NCBI GenBank assembly: GCA_003352285.1
Contig: QQVN01000003.1
Coordinates: forward strand, 124,001-188,000
Reading direction: 5' to 3'
Length of the DNA: 64,000 bases
Source: Thermoproteota archaeon
GTDB taxonomy: Archaea; Thermoproteota; Nitrososphaeria; Nitrososphaerales; Nitrosopumilaceae
Numbering within the stretch: the first letter of the stretch is position 1; each line of letters opens with the position of its first letter. The position numbers and the translations under genes are program-made. Shown here piece by piece: positions 16,899 to 25,277 of this stretch. The notes below the pieces were generated by a model that saw nothing but the letters and a program-made list of their open reading frames with translations, had not been told where the DNA came from and made no database searches.

Positions 16899-17702
16899 CT
16901 ATTTCTCTTTTAATTTACTTTCTTCAAAGGTATCAGAACCATACCAGCAATATCTAAAGTAATCAAGACACCATTCATGAAACATAGGATCATTTGAGTA
17001 AAACATCTCCGATAGATCTGATTCGCCATTTATTGTGGGAAACATCACACAAGCTTCTTTTTCATTTAATACTAAAACGGTACTGACATTCTTTTCCATC
17101 TTTCTTTCTACCAATCCTTTTTCAATTAGTTTATGAAAACCTAATTTCTTTAGTAACTCTTTTCGCCCTTTTGGAACCACTGCTGACTCTGAAAAAATAT
17201 ATGAAAACTTTACTCCTTTTTTCACACGTTTTACTAGAGGCTCTATTAGATCAAGTGGAACTTCTGATAACACCTCATAGATGTATTCATTTGCGTTTTT
17301 GTAAATTGACTTCCATATCTCAAGTGTATTTGCAAAACCTTTGATATGATTACCAGAAGCAAGCTGCCCTGTTCTCATGATAAACTTTGATGGTAAATTA
17401 CTAAACGTATGGTCTTCAAAATATTTTCTGTTTTGAGAAAAAAAGACCAACGATGGAACCTGTGTACACATTGTCTGACCAAACATTGTTAGGGAAAACT
17501 TTCCGTCCTTTCCCTTTTCAATTAATCCATGATCTTCTAATCGAATAAAATTTCTATGGACTTCTTGTTTTGTGGCACCTATCTCCTTTGCTAAAGCAGT
17601 AGGAGTAGTCTTCTTTTGTAATAGTTTGAAGAGAATTTCAAGTCTTTGGGGACTAGCAAGCTGCAAAAAATTGTTTGCTGCTTCTTCGAAGAGATCTACC
17701 AT
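16899..17702 (-). CDS. Winged-helix regulator with FilR1-type C-terminal domain
   Basis: 267 residues. Residues 1-80 are an ArsR-like winged helix (SPQRLEILFKLLQ, the recognition region ALAKEIGATKQEVHRNFIRLEDHGLI). The remainder matches the archaeal FilR1/DUF1724 type, with NANEYIYEVLSEVPLDLI, FSYIFSES and ECDL/SEMFYSND-like segments. It probably senses a ligand with the C-terminal domain and regulates nearby or distant genes. The stop codon abuts tRNA-Arg with no spacer, so termination must run into the tRNA complement. Confidence 0.82.
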   Translation of the reverse strand: MVDLFEEAANNFLQLASPQRLEILFKLLQKKTTPTALAKEIGATKQEVHRNFIRLEDHGLIEKGKDGKFSLTMFGQTMCTQVPSLVFFSQNRKYFEDHTFSNLPSKFIMRTGQLASGNHIKGFANTLEIWKSIYKNANEYIYEVLSEVPLDLIEPLVKRVKKGVKFSYIFSESAVVPKGRKELLKKLGFHKLIEKGLVERKMEKNVSTVLVLNEKEACVMFPTINGESDLSEMFYSNDPMFHEWCLDYFRYCWYGSDTFEESKLKEK

Positions 17703-17745
17703 ACTAGTCTCGAATCACTTGCATCATAAAAACAATGTCCAAAGA

Positions 17746-18696
17746 TTAAGACTCTAAAACATGTATTAGATCTCTTAATTTTCTTCTTGATTTTGGTGGA
17801 CGACGTTTGTCAGGATATCCTATACATAAAATGGAAGAAGGCTGTAAATCTGTTCCAAGTATCTTTTTGACTTTTTCTTCATCCAACATCCCAATCCAAA
17901 TTGAGCTTAATTCTAATGCAGATGCTGCTAGCTGTGCATATGCAGCAGCTAATGTAGCATCTTGTAACGAAAACTTTGATAATGTCTCTGGAGGAAAGTC
18001 CATTTTAACTCTGGATGGATTCATACAAAAGACCAGTACAATCGGTGCATCGACATATGGTTGTCTGTTTGCTGCTTCAACTAGAGCTTGCTTGATTTTT
18101 TTATTTTTTATATAAAATACTTCAAATCCCTGAAAATTTCCTGCACTTGGGGCAGTATCTGCTGCGGCAAGTATTTTGTCTACTTTCCAATCTTCTACCA
18201 GATGTGACTTGTCAAATTTTCTAGTAGAGCGTCTTGTTGAAATAATTCTGAAATACTCTGACTCTGAAATTTTTTTCTCTTGTGACCCCAATATCGCGCT
18301 AAGCAGAGATTGTTTTTTTGATTCTACCTTTTTTGATTCAGATGATTTTTCAGATGTAGGATAGAACTCGTTTGATTTTACATCAATACTTTGTACTTCA
18401 TGTGGAATTTTCATATATTCCAAGAGCTTCTCTCTGAGTAGTTTTGTATCAGCTTCCAAGTATCTTTCATCTTTTAATCTGAATTGTGAAACATCTGAAT
18501 TCACTAAAATTGAACTAAATTCATCTTCTAGCTCTACCTTTCCTGTTTTTTCTTTAGATAAAATTTCTAATAATGAATCAAGCTCATCTTTTCCTAAAAT
18601 AACTACATCCGAATCATCCTCATCTATTCCCTGCCAAACAAGTCTTACACCATCTTTTGAAGTGTATGGTTCTTCTACTTTAGTAAATTCTGCCAT
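17746..18696 (-). CDS. Nitroreductase-family FMN protein with unusual N-terminal domain
   Basis: 316 residues. Residues about 145-316 are a nitroreductase: STRRSTRKFD with the FMN-phosphate arginines, ADTAPSAGNFQGFEVFYI, DATLAAAYAQLAASALELSSIWIG and SSILCIGYP. Residues 1-130 are acidic, lack any fold I recognise (VILGKDELDSLLEIL, then KEKTGKVELEDEFSSI), and end in a Ser/Lys-rich linker. Substrates of this family range from flavins and quinones to F420. The gene is minus strand, upstream of the FilR1 regulator by 43 bases. Confidence 0.85.
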   Translation of the reverse strand: MAEFTKVEEPYTSKDGVRLVWQGIDEDDSDVVILGKDELDSLLEILSKEKTGKVELEDEFSSILVNSDVSQFRLKDERYLEADTKLLREKLLEYMKIPHEVQSIDVKSNEFYPTSEKSSESKKVESKKQSLLSAILGSQEKKISESEYFRIISTRRSTRKFDKSHLVEDWKVDKILAAADTAPSAGNFQGFEVFYIKNKKIKQALVEAANRQPYVDAPIVLVFCMNPSRVKMDFPPETLSKFSLQDATLAAAYAQLAASALELSSIWIGMLDEEKVKKILGTDLQPSSILCIGYPDKRRPPKSRRKLRDLIHVLES

Positions 18697-18738
18697 GATA
18701 TGATTCAGTATAATCCATAAAAAAAGTTAGAGTTGCAG

Positions 18739-18879
18739 TTATGCTCCTGCAACCAAGTATGCACCTATTCCCATTCCCATTACTATGCCTATTCCCATAC
18801 AGAGAAGATCAAAGGCAACAACTTTTTTGAATGGAGCGTGCACCATTTTTTTCCAAGTTGAAACTTGTTGTGTTTCCAT
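18739..18879 (-). CDS. Small single-span membrane protein
   Basis: 46 residues from an ATG. A charged N-terminus (METQQVSTWKKMVHAPFKK) is followed by one membrane helix rich in Gly/Met (GIGIVMGMGIGAYLVAGA) with GxG spacing that could pack against another helix. It is short but well formed. The function is unknown; it resembles the tiny subunits found in membrane complexes, but nothing ties it to one. Confidence 0.6.
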   Translation of the reverse strand: METQQVSTWKKMVHAPFKKVVAFDLLCMGIGIVMGMGIGAYLVAGA

Positions 18880-18985
18880 GATAGTAGATAGGCATACTGC
18901 CACTTAGATTATGGTAAGACGAATTTACGACTGGTAAGCTGATTAGCTTACTAGGAGTAATGTATGTTGTAACCTATCTATATGC

Positions 18986-19195
18986 ATGAGAATTGAATCT
19001 TGCAAAAAATGTGGCACGGAGCAAACTGCCAGCAAAAACCCTAGTCACAAATGTGTTGTATGTAAAGAACCTACCAAGTTATTTTGTCAAAAATGCAACT
19101 CTTATAGTGAGATTCAATTCCATGCTCATATCTTAGATGTGTTAAGCAGAGATAAACTTCTAGAGATTGAAAAAACTAACTATCTACTCCACTAA
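18986..19195 (+). CDS. Small zinc-finger protein
   Basis: 69 residues. Three pairs of cysteines, CKKCGTEQ, CVVCKEP and CQKCNSY, with a His between them (SHKC) could hold two zinc ions. No other domain. The start is an ATG with 'tctatatgc' just upstream. Function not recognised. Confidence 0.65.
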   Translation: MRIESCKKCGTEQTASKNPSHKCVVCKEPTKLFCQKCNSYSEIQFHAHILDVLSRDKLLEIEKTNYLLH

Positions 19196-19268
19196 CCGAT
19201 TTGCTACATGTCGTGTTTTTTCATTATGAAAAACACCAGTTTTTATGCATTTTTTCACTATTTTATTT

Positions 19269-19631
19269 GTGTCAAAAATAGTAATGATAGTTGATGATGA
19301 TATAGATTTGTTAGACGGTGTAAATGAAGTGATATCCTCAGCAGGATATAGGACAGTTACTGAAGTTGATGGAAAAAGGGCCCCACTTCTTTTTAGAGAA
19401 TATGGACCTGATCTTGTTTTGACTGATTTTAGAATGCCTGGGCTAAACGGTTATGACTCTTATTTAGAAATAAAAAAGGCAAACCCAAATGCAAAAGTCA
19501 TCTTTATGACCTCATTTCCTGATGATGTAAGATTACGTGATGCAATTAATCAAGGAGAAATCATCTGCTTGAAAAAACCATTCTCAAATGAATCTCTTTT
19601 ACAAGTAATTGAAAATAAAATAGGTCATTAG
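19269..19631 (+). CDS. Standalone response-regulator receiver protein
   Basis: 120 residues from the GTG at 19269 (MSKIVMIVDDD). A TTTTATG box lies about 25 bases before it; an ATG at 19245 is the alternative start. Receiver residues are VDDDIDLL, the acceptor Asp in LVLTDFRMPGLNGYD, VIFMTSF and CLKKPFSNESLL. No output domain. The FRMPGLNGYDSY segment resembles the receiver at 4062 (MEGMDGYDTF), so the two may be paralogues. Confidence 0.88.
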   Translation: MSKIVMIVDDDIDLLDGVNEVISSAGYRTVTEVDGKRAPLLFREYGPDLVLTDFRMPGLNGYDSYLEIKKANPNAKVIFMTSFPDDVRLRDAINQGEIICLKKPFSNESLLQVIENKIGH

Positions 19632-19636
19632 GAATT

Positions 19637-19897
19637 TTATCCCAATCTTAACGATTTAGCTTTACTGACTGCTCTAGCAACAATAATTGTCAAAATCACT
19701 GCAATTATCGTCACAATGGTAGCATAGATAATCATGGGAATTAATGTGTCTGAGGTCCCAAAGATCTCTTTGAAGATTGCCTTTATTGCATCATTCCATG
19801 CAAGTGCCGCGACTAGTCCAAACGCTGCCGTTATCAAGGCAGACATTTTATCTAGAATTTGCTCCCTTACAGTTGGTTCTTTTTCAGGCTCACTCAT
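19637..19897 (-). CDS. DUF5654-like small membrane protein
   Basis: 86 residues with a charged N-terminus (MSEPEKEPTVREQILDKM) and two membrane helices (ALITAAFGLVAALAWNDAI and IIYATIVTIIAVILTIIVA), ending in basic residues. The AALAWNDAIK segment is typical of the archaeal DUF5654 family. Function unknown. It converges with the receiver gene at 19269 with a 5-base gap. Confidence 0.7.
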   Translation of the reverse strand: MSEPEKEPTVREQILDKMSALITAAFGLVAALAWNDAIKAIFKEIFGTSDTLIPMIIYATIVTIIAVILTIIVARAVSKAKSLRLG

Positions 19898-20036
19898 GTA
19901 GAATTTTTACATTCGCATTCAATATGATTATTTAAGTTAATTAATCAAATCCATCTATCTAATCTGTTTTGACACAAATTGTTTGTGACATTAACACAAA
20001 CATCATTCTATATGATAAATTACAAGAAATTTATTA

Positions 20037-20471
20037 TTGAAAAAACATTTCTTTAGAATACTGATAATTGATGATAGCAATGCTATGCGGTATCTGTTAA
20101 GACAAATCATAGATCGTAATGACATTACACCGTATGTTGAAGATGCTCCAAACGGAATAATTGGAATTGAGAAATTCATCCAATTCAAGCCTGATCTAGT
20201 AATATTGGATTTGCGAATGCCTGATATTGATGGATTAGATGTTTTAAAGAAAATGCAAGAACTAAATCCTTCATCGTATGTGATAGTTATCTCTTCATCA
20301 ACGGCAAAAATAGATACTCAGGATGCAATGAAATACGGAGCCTGTGATTATATCGTCAAACCTTTTGATAGAAACGAAATTGCCTTTAAAATCATTAAAG
20401 CACTACGTGAAAAAGCACGTAATGATCAAATGAAAGAATACATCACATCATTAAACAGCACAATCAAGTAA
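20037..20471 (+). CDS. CheY-like response-regulator receiver protein
   Basis: 144 residues from a TTG start; a TATATGAT box lies about 25 bases upstream. Receiver residues are LIIDDSNAMRYLLRQII, the acceptor Asp in LVILDLRMPDIDGLD, VIVISSS with the switch Ser/Thr, and YIVKPF. The DDSNAMR start and DIDGLDVLK are closest to CheY/CheB-type receivers. A short basic tail (KARNDQMKEYITSLNS) follows. No chemotaxis genes are nearby. Confidence 0.9.
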   Translation: MKKHFFRILIIDDSNAMRYLLRQIIDRNDITPYVEDAPNGIIGIEKFIQFKPDLVILDLRMPDIDGLDVLKKMQELNPSSYVIVISSSTAKIDTQDAMKYGACDYIVKPFDRNEIAFKIIKALREKARNDQMKEYITSLNSTIK

Positions 20472-20564
20472 AAAATTCGCTAGCCAAACAAAAATTTCTT
20501 GCTCTTTAAGCTTTCTACAGTATTCTGTCTAATGGCTAAATAAAATAATCAAAAATCACGAATA

Positions 20565-21188
20565 ATGAAAGTAACAACTACAATTGCTTTGCCTACTGTA
20601 TTTGCAATTTTTGTCCTATTTGCAATTCCGGGCTTGGGTTCAGAACAATTAGCGTTTGCTGCAACTGATTTTAAATCATCAAACCTGTCTGGTGATGATA
20701 TTTCAAAAAATCCCATGGCAAAACAAATTCTCGAAAGAATTGAGATTGCTAAACAACGAATTGCTGAACTAAAACAAAAGCAAATCCAGCTTAATGAACA
20801 ACAAAAGTTCATCGAAGAACAACGAGAAGTAGCAAAGCAAAAACTATCACAACAGTTAGATCGTATGAATAAAGACTATGAAGACTATACTCCAAAAGCA
20901 GCATTTACAAATTTTGTATCAAAAATGCCTGAAAAAGTTCATTCCGTATACTGGGGAATGTTTGAGTATCAGTCATCTAAAGTTCAAGCAGCAAACGATG
21001 CAATGAATAGAATACTTGACAATGGAGGCAGTTATGCCGAAGCACGACAGGCGTTCAATGATATTGCGTCAACTAAACGCGTTCAATTAATTGAAATGAC
21101 TAAAAACTTGAACATAGAAAATGGTCTTGCAGATGATAAAATACAACAATCATTTGATAGATACGGTAAACTTCCAAGAACTGAATAG
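20565..21188 (+). CDS. Secreted coiled-coil protein
   Basis: 207 residues. Residues 1-32 are a signal peptide (VFAIFVLFAIPGLGSEQLAFAA). Residues about 50-110 are a long Gln/Lys/Glu-rich coiled coil (RIEIAKQRIAELKQKQIQL). The C-terminal half is mixed helix (SVYWGMFEYQSSKVQAANDAMN) without recognised domain. It should act outside the membrane. The family is unknown to me. Confidence 0.7.
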   Translation: MKVTTTIALPTVFAIFVLFAIPGLGSEQLAFAATDFKSSNLSGDDISKNPMAKQILERIEIAKQRIAELKQKQIQLNEQQKFIEEQREVAKQKLSQQLDRMNKDYEDYTPKAAFTNFVSKMPEKVHSVYWGMFEYQSSKVQAANDAMNRILDNGGSYAEARQAFNDIASTKRVQLIEMTKNLNIENGLADDKIQQSFDRYGKLPRTE

Positions 21189-21248
21189 TTCTTCTTCTTT
21201 TTCTTTTTACATTCTTTATCTATGGGGGTACCTCTTTGACTAGTAATC

Positions 21249-22109
21249 TTGAAAAAAATCAATCCTCTTGATGTCTTTTTATGGTCATTTCGACGAAATG
21301 AAAATGATGTTGTAAAACTTTACGATTCACTATCCGAAGTCATGCAATTATCCACAGGTGGAGATATGCTAAATTTTGGATTTTGGGACGAATCTACTGT
21401 TTCTCCAATAGATGCACAAGAAAAACTTTGTACTAAATTTGCAGAATTCTCACACCTAAAATCAGCTGAAAATATCTTGGATGTTGGAAGTGGCTTGTCA
21501 GCTCCAGCATTTTTTTGGGCAGAAAAATACCCTCATCTTAGTATCACCAGTGTGAATATTAATAATTCTCAACTAGTATCTGCAAAAAACAAACTATCAC
21601 TGAATTCTCGATTTGATGTACGATTCATAAATTCCACTGCTACTTCATTGCCATTTGCAGATGACTCCATGGATAGAATATTAGCTTTTGAATCTGCCCA
21701 ACATTTCAAACCCCTGGATTTTTTTATCTCAGAATGCAAAAGAATTCTAAAGAGTGATGGAATCTTATCCTTTGCAATCCCAATACTTGGAAAAGATTTT
21801 TCACAACCGCTTTTAAAACTTGGAATCTTATCGATGACTTGGTCTTCTGAACATTATAGCAAAAACCATATCCTGTCTACAGTATCCAAAAACAATTTTG
21901 AAATTCTTGAAGAGAAACTCATCGGCTCAAATGTATATCCTCCATTGGCAGACTATTATTCAAAAAATAGGGAATCAATCCAAAAAAAGATCCTGAAAAA
22001 CTATTCTCCCTCTGTGGAAAAAATCCTTTGGAGATCAATTAAGAAGATGCGAGAAACATCAGAAAAAAATATCATTGACTATCTTTTACTTTCCTGCAAA
22101 AAAATCTAG
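21249..22109 (+). CDS. Class I SAM-dependent methyltransferase
   Basis: 286 residues from a TTG start. The SAM-binding motif is ILDVGSGLSAPAFFWA near residue 78; post-I acidic and motif IV segments are SVNINNSQLVSAK and LPFADDSMDRILAFESAQHF; then CKRILKSDGILSFAIP. An N-terminal NFGFWDES segment resembles small-molecule methyltransferases that act on amines or isoprenoid quinones. The substrate is unknown. No tight operon partner. Confidence 0.85.
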   Translation: MKKINPLDVFLWSFRRNENDVVKLYDSLSEVMQLSTGGDMLNFGFWDESTVSPIDAQEKLCTKFAEFSHLKSAENILDVGSGLSAPAFFWAEKYPHLSITSVNINNSQLVSAKNKLSLNSRFDVRFINSTATSLPFADDSMDRILAFESAQHFKPLDFFISECKRILKSDGILSFAIPILGKDFSQPLLKLGILSMTWSSEHYSKNHILSTVSKNNFEILEEKLIGSNVYPPLADYYSKNRESIQKKILKNYSPSVEKILWRSIKKMRETSEKNIIDYLLLSCKKI

Positions 22110-22172
22110 TTACTATTACTGTCATTACCAAATTTGGAAGGAATTCCTTATTTCCTAAATAATTAAAATTGT

Positions 22173-22346
22173 ATGCAAATGACAAAAAAATTCTGTAAAC
22201 ATTGTCAAAAAGAGTTTGAGAGTGGCGTTGGGATTTTTTGCTCCCAAAAATGTAAGGATGACAGAATTATCCACCTAAAAAATCAACTAAAAGAGGCTGT
22301 AGAACAAGACAAGGGTCACACGCAGGGGTTTTCAACAAACTCCTAG
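22173..22346 (+). CDS. Small zinc-finger protein
   Basis: 57 residues. It begins MQMTKKFCKHCQKEFE, then FCSQKCKDD, a C-x2-C ... C-x3-C arrangement, and continues as a charged helix (IIHLKNQLKEAVEQD). A second ATG two codons in is also usable. An AT-rich box (CTAAATAATTAAAA) lies just upstream. Function unknown. Confidence 0.6.
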   Translation: MQMTKKFCKHCQKEFESGVGIFCSQKCKDDRIIHLKNQLKEAVEQDKGHTQGFSTNS

Positions 22347-22372
22347 TGTTAATTCATTTACGACAATCACAG

Positions 22373-22380
22373 GCTTAAGT
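22373..22380 (+). promoter_or_regulatory. TATA box for the DUF1059 gene
   Basis: GCTTAAGT centred 26 bases before the ATG at 22403, supporting that start over the upstream GTG. Confidence 0.45.
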
Positions 22381-22402
22381 GCAAAAAAATAGTAATTTTT
22401 CC

Positions 22403-22588
22403 ATGGTAAGATTAAGCTGCCGTGATTATGGATTCGAATGTGATTATACAGTTGAAGGCCAAAACTCTCAGGTAATAGTAGAAGAGTTTGGAACCCATTC
22501 AAATAATGAACATGGTATAGAATATTCTAAGGAAGCCTTGATGCAAATAATATTAAGAAAAAGAATTTATGCATTTCACTTTAAGTAA
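22403..22588 (+). CDS. DUF1059-family small protein
   Basis: 61 residues. The MVRLSCRDYGFECDYTVEG opening and the later SKEALMQIILRKRI helix match DUF1059, small cytoplasmic proteins with two conserved cysteines (C6 and C12 here) and acidic patches. The family function is not established. It sits 15 bases before the radical SAM gene on the same strand, so co-expression is likely. Confidence 0.8.
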   Translation: MVRLSCRDYGFECDYTVEGQNSQVIVEEFGTHSNNEHGIEYSKEALMQIILRKRIYAFHFK

Positions 22589-22603
22589 GAGCGTGTCCAT
22601 ATT

Positions 22604-23560
22604 ATGCCCATGGAGATAATGGGTAGGGGTTTCCAGCAGATACTTCGGGAAAGCCCATTGTATTTTCATATATTCTCAAAGTATCTGGGATACAAATTAT
22701 TTAATAAAAAAAGTCCACTATATGGTTCTGCAGATATCATCAATGTTTGTAATCTTCACTGTGAGCATTGTTACTGGTGGCTTAATAGAAAAGAAAACGA
22801 AGATCTTACCTTAGATCAATGGAAAAAAGTCATTGATAAAAAATTCAAAAAAAATCATGTGTTCATAGTTACGCTTGTTGGGGGAGAGCCGATGATGAGA
22901 CAAGATGTAGTAAAATTATTTGTCAAAGAATTTCCAAAACGAGCTTGTGTTGTAACAAACGGAACGTACCCAATTCCTTTTCTAAAGGACATTTACTTTT
23001 ATTGGATTTCTATTGACGGTGACCAAAAAACACATGATGAAATCAGAGGAGAGAATGCTTGGGGAAAAACACGAAAAAATGTTTTAGATTATGTTAATAC
23101 TAATGGCAACAAAGCCTGGAAAGACATTTGGATTACAATGACAATTAATTCAAAGAACCTTCATACAATTAAAACTGTGATTAACGACTGGAAAGACTAT
23201 TCAAATAAAATAGGATTCCAATTTCATACTCCATTTATGCCTGGAGATCCACTCTGGGTGCCATTTGGTGATGAACGAACCAAAGCCATTAATGAAATTA
23301 TTGATATGAAAGAAAGCACATTCAAAGATTACATCATAAACCCAACTAGTCAGCTTGAATTAATGAAATCCAGTTGGGGTGGGAAAGGAACCACTCCTGT
23401 TGATTGTCCAACGTGGGCTATAATTTCGGTAGATCATATGGGTAGAGAAAAACTTCCTTGCTGTATAGGAAGTGCAGAAAAGAAATCAATGAAACCACGA
23501 TGTGAGGAATGTGGTTTGGGTTGCTATTCTGTCTTAGTTGGATATGGCATGAAGGGATGA
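22604..23560 (+). CDS. Radical SAM enzyme with C-terminal cysteine cluster (HpnH-like)
   Basis: 318 residues. The Fe-S motif is CNLHCEHCYWW near residue 50, followed by VTLVGGEPMMRQDVV (the SAM-binding GGE) and YFYWISIDGDQKTHDEIRG. The tail has extra cysteines (CPTW, CCIGS, CEECGLGC) that could hold one or two auxiliary clusters, as in SPASM-type enzymes. The fold resembles HpnH and heme-related radical SAM proteins, but the substrate is unknown. Its close upstream neighbour is the DUF1059 gene. No peptide precursor gene typical of RiPP systems is evident. Confidence 0.82.
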   Translation: MPMEIMGRGFQQILRESPLYFHIFSKYLGYKLFNKKSPLYGSADIINVCNLHCEHCYWWLNRKENEDLTLDQWKKVIDKKFKKNHVFIVTLVGGEPMMRQDVVKLFVKEFPKRACVVTNGTYPIPFLKDIYFYWISIDGDQKTHDEIRGENAWGKTRKNVLDYVNTNGNKAWKDIWITMTINSKNLHTIKTVINDWKDYSNKIGFQFHTPFMPGDPLWVPFGDERTKAINEIIDMKESTFKDYIINPTSQLELMKSSWGGKGTTPVDCPTWAIISVDHMGREKLPCCIGSAEKKSMKPRCEECGLGCYSVLVGYGMKG

Positions 23561-23595
23561 CCAAGTCTTATTAGAGTAGCATCTGTAATTATGTC

Positions 23596-23799
23596 ATGGA
23601 ATGGTCATTGGGAATTGGCGCATTAGTACTGTTTACTGTTGGGATTATCGGGCAGGCATTTGAAATGGGTCGGATTAGAAAAAGTACTACTATTGATGGC
23701 GAACTTGGATCTCCGAAAATTTTTCTTGATAAGAGGAATATCAAATGGTATGGTCTGATTGGGTTATCAATAATTTTGTGGTATTTGTCACAAAATTGA
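23596..23799 (+). CDS. Small two-span membrane protein
   Basis: 67 residues. Membrane segments are LGIGALVLFTVGIIGQAF and WYGLIGLSIILWYLS, with a basic loop between (GRIRKSTT, then KIFLDKRNIK). It follows the radical SAM gene by 35 bases on the same strand. Function unknown. Confidence 0.6.
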   Translation: MEWSLGIGALVLFTVGIIGQAFEMGRIRKSTTIDGELGSPKIFLDKRNIKWYGLIGLSIILWYLSQN

Positions 23800-23916
23800 A
23801 TCCTTTTCATTAGTAAATTTTTTACAATCACAACCCTTGACAAGACACCTACCATTGCCCTCAAAATGTGCAGCAAGATTATGATAACATCCATCTTTCT
23901 TATTGTGACAATTCAT
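23788..23916 (-). CDS. Small cysteine-rich protein
   Basis: 42 residues from an ATG. Cysteines and histidines are dense: MNCHNKKDGCYHNLAAH, then GRCLVKGCDCKKF, giving five Cys and three His, enough for a zinc or Fe-S site. Its end overlaps the convergent membrane-protein gene by 12 bases. The CLxK...CDC pattern recurs in the protein at 28040. Confidence 0.5.
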   Translation of the reverse strand: MNCHNKKDGCYHNLAAHFEGNGRCLVKGCDCKKFTNEKDSIL

Positions 23917-24000
23917 CAAGATTACTAAGCTAATTTTGACATATTATCGTTCAAGATAATAACGCTAATCCTTATCTAGATTCATTCTTTTTTTTTCGTA

Positions 24001-24777
24001 ATGAATGATCCAGATGTAGTTCCTGAAAAACTAAAGAGCCCCATTAGCTATAAGATACTTTTACTAATTTTTGCATTTGGTATTGGAATTTATTTTGTAA
24101 TCAATACATTAGGCGAAGAAAATTCCTCTAATCTGATATTTGTATTATCTGTAGCACTGGCAGCAGCTGTTTCTGCAGCTTCACTTACTGTCTCTAAAAG
24201 ATATTGGAGCACTCAGGTTTTTGGGCGTTCTTATCTTGCTTTAGGATTAGGTTATGCCTCATACGCAATAGCTGAGGTCATCTACTATACTTTGGACATT
24301 ATTTTAGAAGTTGAAGCATATCCCTCTGTTGCGGATATCTTCTTTTTCATGTTGTATCCTCTAGCTTTGATTCACTTGATTCTTAATGTCAAGTTTTTCG
24401 TTCATAAATTCTCATCAAAACAACTGCTCATTCTTGGAATAATTCCAATTGTTTTCGTCATTTCATATGGTGTAATCTCTTTTCAGGAATTGGAAGAGGC
24501 AAATTTTGACTTTTACTATGGAATAATATTCATAATTGGTGCATCACTGATTTTATCATTTGCTGTAGTTGGTGCAACTATTTTCAAACAGGGTTTACTT
24601 GGAGTTGCCTGGTTATTACTGGTAGTAGGAATCCTGTTAAATGCAATTGCCGATGTATGGTATTATGTTCTTGAAATTTTTGGAGAATATTTCAACGCAC
24701 ATCCTGTTACGGTTGTCTGGTATGTGTCTAATTTGATGATGATTTATGCACTTTACAAACATCAAAAAGTAATCTAG
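24001..24777 (+). CDS. Polytopic membrane protein, unknown function
   Basis: 258 residues with about seven to eight hydrophobic spans (SYKILLLIFAFGIGIYFVI to VVWYVSNLMMIYALY). A short loop SVADIFFFMLYPLALIH and a DVWYYVLEIFGEYF segment repeat the motif of the earlier EVIYYTLDIILEVE, suggesting internal duplication of two four-helix halves. No catalytic motif is seen. Its stop overlaps the convergent HEAT-repeat gene by 4 bases. Confidence 0.7.
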   Translation: MNDPDVVPEKLKSPISYKILLLIFAFGIGIYFVINTLGEENSSNLIFVLSVALAAAVSAASLTVSKRYWSTQVFGRSYLALGLGYASYAIAEVIYYTLDIILEVEAYPSVADIFFFMLYPLALIHLILNVKFFVHKFSSKQLLILGIIPIVFVISYGVISFQELEEANFDFYYGIIFIIGASLILSFAVVGATIFKQGLLGVAWLLLVVGILLNAIADVWYYVLEIFGEYFNAHPVTVVWYVSNLMMIYALYKHQKVI

Positions 24778-25277
24778 TAGGATACGTATTCATCTTCTGC
24801 AACGAATTCTTTTCCCTGATATCTTTCCATTCTTTTTAGCACCATTCTTGCAGTCTCTACAACATAGGGACTAGGATCTTCTAATGCTTTTTTCATTGCA
24901 TCCATCTGATCAAACGCTCTAATGATTCCAAGACATTCAATTGCTTCGTGTCTGACAAGTGCACTTTTATCATACAGTCCAGCTTGAACTAGATCGGGAA
25001 TTTTTTTTCGCATATTTCTTCCTGCAATTTGATAGCACACTTCATGACGAACTACTGCATTATCATCATTTTTTAAAACCCATGCATAAATGTCAGCTAT
25101 TTTGTCAAAGAGCGGACCCTTAAGGCCAACTTTTTCTGGGATTTCGCCAGCAAGCCATACTGCATCCCATCGTAATGATTCGTCATCTGAATTTTTAAAA
25201 ATCTGTTCTAGCACATCTACTCTTTTCTCTAGTGGAAACTCTCGAATTCTATGATCATCCAGTGCTAACTGAGTCAA
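24774..25277 (-). CDS. HEAT-repeat (PBS-lyase type) protein
   Basis: 167 residues built of paired helices: WDAVWLAGEIPEKVG, VVRHEVCYQIAGRNMRKKI, SALVRHEAIECLGIIRAF and PYVVETARMVLKRM are successive HEAT/PBS-lyase repeats. These are binding scaffolds, and related repeats occur in deoxyhypusine hydroxylase. The metal-binding HE pairs are partly present (RHEV, RHEA), so an enzymatic role is not excluded. TTG start overlapping the upstream receiver stop (TTGA), so the two are translationally coupled. Confidence 0.85.
   Translation of the reverse strand: MTQLALDDHRIREFPLEKRVDVLEQIFKNSDDESLRWDAVWLAGEIPEKVGLKGPLFDKIADIYAWVLKNDDNAVVRHEVCYQIAGRNMRKKIPDLVQAGLYDKSALVRHEAIECLGIIRAFDQMDAMKKALEDPSPYVVETARMVLKRMERYQGKEFVAEDEYVSY

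Noticed and set aside
22604-23799. A RiPP biosynthetic cluster around the radical SAM enzyme
   Set aside because: No precursor peptide, RRE domain, peptidase or ABC exporter is seen next to it.
23589-23894. A 101-codon minus-strand ORF
   Set aside because: It overlaps most of the plus-strand membrane protein, has no family resemblance, and the shorter cysteine-rich frame at 23788 fits better.
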